Assembly: GCA_010094045.1 (NCBI GenBank)
Contig: ML986626.1
Location: 1 to 64,000, forward strand
Length of the DNA stretch: 64,000 bases
Source: Lojkania enalia
Lineage: Eukaryota > Ascomycota > Dothideomycetes > Pleosporales
Reading direction: 5' to 3'
Position numbers and translations under genes: made by a program. Positions 55,982 through 64,000 of this stretch are shown in pieces; positions within the stretch are counted from its first letter, which is position 1; the number at the start of each line of letters is the position of its first letter. Below the pieces are notes generated by a model. It saw only the letters and a program-made list of their open reading frames with translations. It made no database searches and was not told the origin of the DNA.

Positions 55982-58755
55982 CTACCAGCCGAATGTCTCG
56001 ATATCCAACTTCAATTCGCTCATCTCGCCCTTCCATACTCTTTGCTGCAAAGCAGCAGCAGTTTGAGAGAGTTCTGCGGAGAGGCTTGGAGGCCCACAGC
56101 CTATCCAACATGTTAGCAATGATTGTAGAATATTGTAGAGGTAGGAGGTACCTAGCACGATGGCCCGATCTCCGGAAATGTAACTCTCGACTACGTCTCT
56201 CACGAGTGGTCGACAGTGATGCATAGCGACACTGACTCCTCTACTTGTGTGTCCTTCGCCATTGATAATGCCAAAGTGGACTTCGTCATCGAAGATATTC
56301 TTCTCGCCGTTCAGTCTGCGCAGAATGGGTCTGGGTTTTGCTGGCAACGGTACAGCATCTTTCTCGGGATCCCCTAGTACTGCGAATGTCTCTCCCAAGA
56401 ATGGCAATGTGGTCTTTGGATCCATGGTCGAGACGGGACTAAGCTCACTTTCAGACGGACTCGCTGATTCGGCAAGCGCCGCTGAACGAGTGACGAAGAT
56501 GTCGATGGTGAAGCTGCATGCATTTGGCGATGGATGCTCGCGGATATTGCGTATTGCCGTATTTAGCTCATTCTCGATCCAGGATACCCACTCTGCATCA
56601 CGGATTATCCAAACGAGATGTATCCTCTTCGTAGATAGGACTTCGTCCTTCCTTTGATTCTTGAGTCTTTGCGTAAGGTCAAGTATGTGTGGTAATGAAG
56701 CAGTGATCCCACTCCCACCAGCGACACAGAGCACAGTGTCATATATTTTATGTAGAGGGCGATGATGGGTGCCGTACGGGCCATCGATGATCGTTCGGAA
56801 GGAAGGTTGCTTGCCTGCCTTCTGAGCGATGAGTTTGATCTTGTTTTCGGTGATCTCATCTCGGGGTGGAAAGGAGGACACCGATGATCTCCGATTTGTG
56901 CGAGATGGCGAGGGCGAAAGGCTGATGGGGCAAGATGTTTGAGAATATGGTGACATAGGACTCGCAACTTCTTCCTCCACGACTGTGATCGCGTCCACCA
57001 GCGTGCCATTGCTGACATCTTCGATATGCTCAGTCTTCGTATCTCTATCCACGAACTTTTCCTTCTCAACGATTTTTGCCTTCTGGGAATCGAAATCATG
57101 AAATGGGTTTGGTAGCGTTATGTTTGAAGTTTGTCCATGTTGATACTCAAGAAGCTTCTTCGTAAAGCCATCGTGGCTTCGAACCAAGAAGATGATATCG
57201 TGCGTACTACCCTCCTCATTTGAAGGAATATTTGTGATGGAGAATGGGTGATTTGCGATCCAACTAATTCTGGGCATGCGAAGGAAGGCATGTTGTCCGG
57301 GCTTCCACCTCATTGACTTGGGCACTGAAATGCAGACTCGCGTCGTGTTGCCATGAAGCTGAGTGATTGTGGTTGGGAATCCAGAAATGTCCGAAATCGA
57401 GCGAAGATTACGATGTCGATGCAAGAGACGAACAATGTTAGAAAAGAAAAAAATAGCAACAGTCGCATAGATATAATAAGGCTGGGCCTGGATTAGAAAT
57501 CGGAAATTGTATGATTAGCGAAGGAACTTACACTCATATACTAGAACCATTGTTAGCATACATCTAGTAGGAGTGTAAGGAATAGTGAAGCTTGCCTCTC
57601 CATAGATATGCCACCAGAATAGACCAATGTATGATACAGCAAGGAAAATGTGCACATATTTGAACGCCTCGTAGAACTTCCCCCTAATCCAGGGTATCGA
57701 GAAAAATGCAAGTCCGAATGTAGCGAAATACAAGGGGGTGCCTGAGATCAATTAGCCTTTGGCGATGATTATTTGTTGCTTGATGAAATACCTGAAAGTT
57801 CCCTTTTTTCATTTGCATACAGCGCATTTAACATGCTCCACCCACCGTCCCGCACGGGTGCAATCAGATGAGGTACCTGTTCCCGTATATGAGCGAAGAA
57901 TGCAAGAACAATAGTTGGGAGACTTACGGTGTGTATAGTAGCCAAGCAGAAAATCACATACGCAACATATCGATGAAAAACATTCAACCTCTCATATCCA
58001 AATCCGGTCATCCACGTAATTACGTTGACTTTTCCTGCTAGTGCCACCGTCAAAGGCGTCAATGCAGAGATGACCATAGCACACCTCACTGAGAGTGGTG
58101 GTGAACCAAACCGGAATAAAGCGCGTAGGTATCGTTGCTGTGGCCATGGCAGAATACCAAAGTAGACTGTCGAAAACGCTAGAAGAGCGAGTGTACCGTA
58201 TGAGACTTGTCGTAGCCCGATTTTCCTTGTGAATCTATTGTTCGGTCGACGGTAGGCCCAGAAACGGATCGATGCAACTGCTTTATCCCTGAAAGACGGC
58301 CGACCCCGTAACTGCTTCACGCGCGTTAGACGATCGTACGTCTGATGATACACGTAGATGGCTGTAAATAGCAGTATCCAGAAGGAGTAAAACCAGACAG
58401 TCCACGTGCCATATTCCAGTAATCTCAGTAGGGGTGTCTTTCTCTCATCGTCTGCAAACCCCTCACGAAACGCTCTGCACGTGTCGTTTGTGCAGTGAGG
58501 ATCTGTGATGGGAAGATCCTCAACCGACACACCCGGAGGCAGAGGAGTGCTTGGCCATCCCGGGGGAGCGTACACTTGACTTGGCGGCATCACGTGGCCA
58601 GAGGACTCGAGACGTACGTAAGCGGGACGGCTCTGGAACGAACCCCCTGAGGGGAGATTGGTAATGACTCGGTGGCTAGACTGAAGGAACTTGCTCCTCC
58701 AGGCTGCTGGCAGGATACTTATCAGGGACCATAGCCACATGCATTGTGTTGTCAT
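55982..58755 (-). CDS. ferric reductase (Fre-type transmembrane flavocytochrome b)
   Basis: Five exons, 58755-57792, 57741-57596, 57540-57532, 57487-56152 and 56100-55982, encode 857 residues (802 if ATG 58590, MPPSQVYAPPGW, is used). The enzyme moves electrons from NADPH through FAD and two b hemes to Fe(III)/Cu(II) chelates outside the cell before uptake. Two heme-binding His pairs are visible: HRYVAYVIFCLATIH, and KYVHIFLAVSYIGLFWWH. The FAD motif is NHPFSITNIPS, the NADPH motif CVAGGSGITASLPH, and the C-terminal CGPPSLS is restored by the last splice. The third exon is nine bases (Y-M-S), flanked by a GC-AG intron (GAG|gcaagc ... ttctag) and a GT-AG intron of 44 bp; only this model keeps frame. 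A 120-residue Ser-rich insertion separates the FAD and NADPH parts. Confidence 0.86.
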
Positions 58756-59412
58756 TCGAGACTTCCTTCTTTGCGACCAATTTTTTTGCCCAATTCATCT
58801 CCCAAGTATTACACAGCCCTCCGCAATCTCTAGGCGGCGACATCGACTCTGACAATGTGGAACGACTAAGATACCTAACAACCCACGGCTTTCCGTTGAT
58901 CCCGACCATCTAACGTTCGAGCCTGACTGCTATCACACGGCAAGAGCGCCTCCGTGTCGACTTGTGAAGGATACTACCCCACAAAGTATCGAAAACCTGG
59001 CTCGGCTCCTATCTGTCGGCATTTTGTGCGCTCAATTCTGCGGCCTTGACTGGTGATCGAATCTTTCAATATCATCTGGCGAGTACTCTGGTCCGACAAA
59101 ACGCCGTCGAATGGCCGCCAATATGTTTGTGGAACCACCATGCCGTTAGGCTGAGATTGCGGCTATCACGCGGAGTGTCGGAATATTAGAAAGAAATAAG
59201 AAGCCTCGATGTCCAGTCACGATCGGCCCCACAAATAAAGAAACGAAACAGCGACAGGGGTGCGACCCGATCTCGAATATAAATGAAAGCTAAAAAAGGC
59301 CAATTGCGTCTGGGGAGCATTAGCGAACACGAGATATCGTCATAAGTGCCGGACAGTCAGTGCAAGAAAAAGACCGGTTTCTTAATCTACCTAGGACTCC
59401 AAGAGTACAGAA
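58756..59412. other. intergenic, ferric reductase promoter and PrpD 3' end
   Basis: A 657-bp spacer between the ferric reductase 5' end and the PrpD stop; it should hold the former's promoter. GATA-like elements (several TATC and GATA) are seen but too short to count as evidence of iron control. No gene seen. Confidence 0.5.
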
Positions 59413-61217
59413 TTAATTTTTAACATATAGATCGACATATTCGTCGACGTCCATCGCATCAAGCGTCTTCCCATCCTGAGCCAACGCGACAAGCTTATCG
59501 ACGTGCTCTGCCGGAAAGTGCGGTCCGAGATGCCTCTTGTACTTGGCAAGTATTTCAGGTTTGGCCTCTTCTCGTCGCAATCTGTGGCCTAGCGGAGCCT
59601 CAACAACTTCCTCCTCCAGGACAGTGCCGTCCTTGAGCGTCACTGTAAGAGCGTTGGAGATGGTACGCTTCTCAGGGTCATGGTAGTCCTTCGTGAACTG
59701 GGGGTCTTCCACGCAGGAAATGCGTTGCCTCAGGGATTCTACTAGCGCCGAGTTCGCGGCCTCACTGTCGTCTGGGTAGTCAGTCGCCTCAAGACGGTTG
59801 AATACGAACATGGTGGCCACCATGTACTATCAGATATTATTAGTCACGTCCATTTGCCGTGGGGAGCCGGCGCTTACCTGAACACAATGATCACGGTCTG
59901 CAAAGTTCTCCATGGGCTTGAACTGCTTGTCGATAATGCGAATGCAGGCCTCGTGCGTTCGGTTTACGACATGATCGATGTCCTCAGCGGTCTTGCCCAT
60001 TGCTTTGAGTTTCTTGTTCAAGCGCTGCGCAGCTTCCACTGCGGTCTGGGAGTGGAACTCGGCTGGAAGGAAGATTAGAGTGCGTATCACAGGAAAAATA
60101 TGCAGGCTACTAACCGGGATAAGAGACCTTGAAGAGGACATTCTCCATAACATAGCTGCCATACGGCCTCTGAAATTTGAAAGGCTTTCCACCAAAGTTA
60201 ACGTCGTAGAATCCCCAGGTAGGGGCAGAGAGGACAGTGGGCATGCCACCTTCGCCTCTGAGCACCTTCAGCACGAGGTTCACTGCCTTCTCGCAAGCAT
60301 CGCCGGCGGCCCAAGATTTTCGGGACATTGTGTTGGGAGAATGCCTGTAGGTTCGCATTGACTGGCCGTCAACCCATGCTTGGGAGACGGCATCGCGTGT
60401 CTGGGCTTCGGTCAAGCCCATCATCTTAGCTACCACAGCCGTTGAGGCCAGCTTGACCAGCACGACATGGTCTAGCCCAACCTTGTTGAACGAGTTCTCC
60501 AAGGCCATGCATCCCTGAATCTCGTGGGCTCTGATCATAGCCTCGAGCACATCCCTGACCTTGAGGATCTTGCCGTTGCCGAGCTTACCTCCAGCCCTAT
60601 TTGTTCGCGAAATCCAATCGGCAGTTGCAAGAATAGCACCTAGGTTATCTGAAGGATGGCCCCACTCGGCGGCCAGCCAGCAGTCATTGAAGTCCAGCCA
60701 CCGAATCATGGCACCGATATTGAATGCACCTAGCACGGGGTCAAGCTGGTAGTTTGTGCCTGGGATTTTGGTGCCGTTGGGGACAATAGTGCCGGGCACG
60801 ACAGGGCCGAGTATATTCTTGCATTGCTGAAACTCGAGGGCCTTGAGACCGCAGCCCAGCGTGTCCACGAAGACCCAACGGGCAGTGTCGAACTAGAAAG
60901 AGCTCAGATTAGCCGGGTCACACACAGTATATAAGCAGCAGTCGTACCGCGAGCTCCGAGTCGATGGGGGTGTTGTGGATGTAGCTGGCAACGTCCTTGA
61001 TCTCTGGGTCGAACTCCCGTTTGGTAGGTGCAGGCGGAGCGGCGCTTTTGAGGGACGACATGCTGGAGAAGGAGGCTGCGGTGGCTGCGCGAGAGGTTAT
61101 CGGGGATTGGGATGCAGCTTTAAGGGCAATTGGTCTCAGTGCTCTGCTGGCAATACTGGACCGCTGTCGGAGGGATCGTGAAGCAGTGCTGCACAGGTTG
61201 CGACTGAAGGCCGACAT
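59413..61217 (-). CDS. 2-methylcitrate dehydratase, mitochondrial (MmgE/PrpD family)
   Basis: Four exons, 61217-60948, 60892-60115, 60062-59878 and 59826-59413, encode 548 residues. The first 55 residues are rich in Arg, Ser and Ala without acidic residues ([19 protein letters not shown] onward), a mitochondrial presequence. The PrpD core follows: [45 protein letters not shown], and the signature [16 protein letters not shown]; the C-terminal part has [15 protein letters not shown] and [14 protein letters not shown]. PrpD turns 2-methylcitrate into 2-methyl-cis-aconitate in the methylcitrate cycle, which removes propionyl-CoA. Related cis-aconitate decarboxylases share the fold, so specificity is by similarity only. 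ATG 61217 was preferred to the TTG-led frame upstream. Confidence 0.92.
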
Positions 61218-62255
61218 GGTCAATTAGCTCTTGCCGCGCCGGGGCAACCTTAATGCAGCTACGAAATAAAGGAAAGAGTGCCGTACGCGTTGTTGTGCGG
61301 TGTCGCTGGGTTTTGAGAAAATGCAGCAGAAACAAGCTGGTGCCCGCGGTGGTGTTGTGGATCGGATGGGGGGGACTTCAAGCCGCGCTGAACCGAGGTC
61401 GGGCAAAGTCATCCGGATACCCACCAGACAGTGTGCTTCCCCGGCGCTAGGCGGATCCTAAGCTAGAGCGCTCGATGCTATTATTTCTTCTACGGTTGTC
61501 TTGAGCTGCCGCCTACTAGGAGCACCTCCGAGGCCACCAGGTAGTATGAGGGGCGCTCAGATTCCTGGGCATCCGAAATGTGTTCCAGCGTGCGGCTCTG
61601 TTGTGCCCCGCACCAGCCTTGCGGATATGACGTTCCACGTGCGTAGCTGCCACCACCGAGGATCGCGAAGGGTGAGGCTCTACGACCTTTCTTCCTTTCG
61701 TCCCGGTTTGTTTCACTCTTATGCTGTGTATTGTGTCTTAAGCTCATGATCCATGCTTCGTGTAATTCCTAAATCATTATCAGCCTCCTCGACGTGTGAC
61801 GTGAATTGCAAACAGCCTGCTCATTTGAGGGTGTCCGCCTGCCTTTGCCCATTACTGCCAAACATAGATTCTGGAATGTCATTACTCACAGGCCTCGTTT
61901 TGGCTGCAATCAGAGCATTAACGTGTTCTCAAATGGGAAACTGAGACCTGCATTGCAATGCTCCTAGATTTATGGAAAAGATGTTCTGGAGGGATACACT
62001 GAACATCACGGCGCTTTGAGGATGCTTCACATTTTATGATGAGCTCGAGGTTCATTTGGGAAAAGCTAAGGGGCGTCCATCGGGGAGATTCTGCATCAAG
62101 CCGTGACTTCATCCTCTGTCGTAGCGCACAACCTCCTAGCCACAAACTGATACGCCAAAGTGTTCTATCGTCCAATGCCTGCGCCCGTTTTGGCCCTCAA
62201 GATCCCTTTTGCTCCTTTTGATCCCGTCATAGACACGATAATCTCCATCGAGTGC
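61218..62255. other. intergenic, no gene seen
   Basis: A 1.04-kb region between the PrpD start and the ARPC4 3' end; its left part should be the PrpD promoter. Short ORFs on both strands lack support. Confidence 0.55.
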
Positions 62256-62967
62256 TCAGTCGAACTGTAACTATGTTAGCGCAGGAAGTAAACTGATCAA
62301 CACGGACAGCATACCGGGGTTAAGAAAGACTCCGCTACAAAACGAGCTCTTGCATTTAACTTGTACATGTCAGCGTACAGCAGGTGGAAATGTACCTATG
62401 TAGCTTACAAAGAGTTTCATTTCCGATATCTCCTTGTCGACCTCCTCCATAAACTGTATAATGAAGTCAACTAGCTTGTGCTTTAGCATCTCCTCGGTGT
62501 GGAAGTTTGTAATCAAGAATGAGATGTCGTAACCCTATAATTGCATGAGCGACCACAAGAATAACCGCGCCCTTGGTTGAGTACCTTCACAGGCTTCCGC
62601 CTTAGGATGAAAAAGGCCTCGGCTCGTTGCGTTAGGAAGCGTGTAAACTTGTGCACTAATATGTGTTCTATCTCGTCGGCCTGTTTTATCTTTATGCTAA
62701 TCCGCACGCTGTTGATGCTCGGTTCAATTAGGACCTTCTCATTCTCGTTTCTCGAAACCGTCAAAGGGTTCAATAGCACCTCCGGGGAGCTAGCAGCTTC
62801 GATTTCTGGGACGTTGTGCCTCTCAGAGGCCTGCGATGCAAAGTTTGACAGGGACAGGGCGGCCGTAAGTGACGAGCGGACGCATTGGAGGTATGGGCGA
62901 AGTGATTGGGACTGTATGCATCAGCACTTCTCTGCTCTATGTTGGAATCAAGCGTAGTATTTACCAT
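62256..62967 (-). CDS. Arp2/3 complex subunit 4 (ARPC4)
   Basis: Five exons, 62967-62965, 62911-62585, 62534-62409, 62359-62315 and 62264-62256, encode 169 residues, close to the 168 of human ARPC4. The complex nucleates branched actin filaments. The product reads [116 protein letters not shown] and [15 protein letters not shown], all strongly conserved. The first coding exon is only the start codon (ATG|gtaaat), and the last is nine bases (TTC GAC TGA). Open reading frames on the opposite strand are shadows. Confidence 0.95.
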
Positions 62968-63283
62968 GGTAGAGGAGACTTGTAGGCTTACAAGCCTCAG
63001 TGCGAGTATTGTAATTGATTGCAGCCCCCTCAGTATGCGACACAAATACTAGCAACGGGTAATGCTCATGGTGGGGGTCATGAGGCTGTGACTAAGTGCC
63101 AGCTTAGCGGCTTGGCTCGCCTAAGCAATGACACTCTTCGGAACGTTTCTGAAGGTTGACCATTTCACATCCATTTGCCCCACGAGCCGTCTTAAATTCT
63201 GCGCGACCCCACCAATTTCTACCGCCAACTTCTACTTCCTCTACCTTTCTCGGCTCCTCTACAGCTCCTCTGGTATTTTGATC
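62968..63283. promoter_or_regulatory. divergent promoter region of ARPC4 and UBP6
   Basis: 316 bp between the start codons of ARPC4 (-) and UBP6 (+), so both promoters must overlap or lie close together. I see no clear TATA box. Confidence 0.5.
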
Positions 63284-64000
63284 ATGACTTCCATCCCTGG
63301 TAAGAACCCCACGCGCCGTCGGAGTTGCCTTAGCTAATCCCCGACGTTTAGTGATTGTAAAGCATCAAGGCAAGAAACATGAAGTTGAAGTCGACCTGAA
63401 TTCCAACGGCGAAACATTCAAATATCAGTTGTTCTCCCTAACGGGCGTGGAGCCGGAACGTCAGAAGATCTTAGTCAAGGGTGGCCAGTTAAAGGATGAT
63501 GCCGATATGTCGAAGCTCGGCCTCAAGCCGAACCAGACCATCATGATGCTGGGCACTCCTTCCGGCGACACCACAAATGCTATCGAGAGGCCGAAGGAGA
63601 AGATCAAGTTTCTTGAGGACATGACGGAAGCTGAAGCCGCACAGTCAGAGGGCGCTACCCCAGCGGGTCTGCAGAATCTGGGTAACACGTGCTACATGAA
63701 CTCGACCCTTCAAACTCTGAGATCCATTCCTGAGTTGCAGGAAGAGCTACTCCGCTATTCCGCTAGGTACGCTTATCTTTGACCCATTTTATGACTATGT
63801 CTTAACAAACGAAGTCCCGCAGGACCCAGCTCAGCGAGCCAGCTCAGCCAATTTGGTCTCGGTGGCCTCGGGGCGTCTATGGACCTCACCGCATCTCTCC
63901 GCGACTTGTTCAAGCAAATGTCCGAAACTCAACAAGGTTTCCCACCTCTTATGTTCCTAAATGCCCTACGAACTGCCTTTCCCCAGTTTGCACAGAAAGC
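63284..64000 (+). CDS. ubiquitin carboxyl-terminal hydrolase UBP6/USP14, 5' part
   Basis: Three exons in view, 63284-63299, 63352-63766 and 63815 onward, cut by the window edge after about 205 residues; the family's full length is roughly 500-570. It is a proteasome-bound deubiquitinase that trims ubiquitin chains from substrates. The first 75 residues form the ubiquitin-like domain (MTSIPVIVKHQGKKHEVEV, LVKGGQLKDDADMSKLGL), which docks on the 19S particle. The Cys box is TPAGLQNLGNTCYMNSTLQ with catalytic Cys 119. The acceptor gaag at 63814 is used because the nearer ccgcag shifts the frame; the result reads SASPAGPSSASQLSQFGLGG, SMDLTASLRDLFKQM and PLMFLNALRTAFPQFAQK. It is divergent from ARPC4. 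Confidence 0.93.

Noticed and set aside
1..64000. CRISPR arrays, bacterial operons, ribosome binding sites
   Set aside because: The window is eukaryotic; the only tandem arrays are simple repeats without spacers.

Overview
The window is nuclear DNA of a filamentous ascomycete (Pezizomycotina). Reasons: genes carry short 44-100 bp spliceosomal introns with GTRNGT donors and CTAAC/CTAAT branch sites, the gene set is typical (Zn2Cys6 regulator, GH131, SUB2, Fre-type ferric reductase, GPI-anchored proteins), and one transposon has been ruined by repeat-induced point mutation (RIP). A Dothideomycete or Eurotiomycete is likely; I cannot fix the species. All exon maps below were built by hand: splice sites were accepted only where reading frame and family-conserved residues both continue across the junction.

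Layout. 1-2.8 kb: a 13-bp minisatellite, then a secreted DJ-1/PfpI protein (-) and empty sequence. 2.85-8.33 kb: a Tad1/CgT1-like LINE, heavily RIP-mutated. 8.9-17 kb: MFS transporter (+), GH131 glucanase (-), LtrA-family membrane protein (+), a small secreted cysteine protein (-). 17.6-24.6 kb: a 42-codon small ORF (-), a fibroin-3-like one-pass membrane protein (-), tRNA-Lys(UUU) (-), glucokinase (-). 25-29 kb: a trinucleotide repeat and a ketopantoate-reductase-like protein with a long proline-rich tail (-). 29.2-33.9 kb: nearly 5 kb without a supportable gene. 33.9-44.8 kb: SUB2 (-) and an RNase P/MRP Rpr2-type subunit (+) from a shared promoter, a zinc-finger protein with a degenerate exonuclease domain (+), a Zn2Cys6 regulator (+). 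47-53.5 kb: two divergent genes for uncharacterised MC-start proteins, a FAT1-like acyl-CoA synthetase (-), a GPI-anchored PEBP-like protein (-). 56-64 kb: ferric reductase (-), mitochondrial PrpD (-), Arp2/3 subunit ARPC4 (-), and the 5' part of UBP6/USP14 (+), cut by the window edge.

Most genes are single housekeeping or secretory functions and I see no biosynthetic cluster. Possible functional groupings are RNA metabolism (SUB2, the Rpr2 protein and the zinc-finger pseudo-exonuclease, 34-40 kb) and metal handling (His-rich MFS loop, His-rich LtrA tail, ferric reductase); these are inferences only. The points I find most worth following are the pseudo-exonuclease, the 9-nt microexon next to a GC-AG intron in the ferric reductase, the ATG-only first exon of ARPC4, the divergent MC-protein pair, and the sharply bounded RIP of the LINE.
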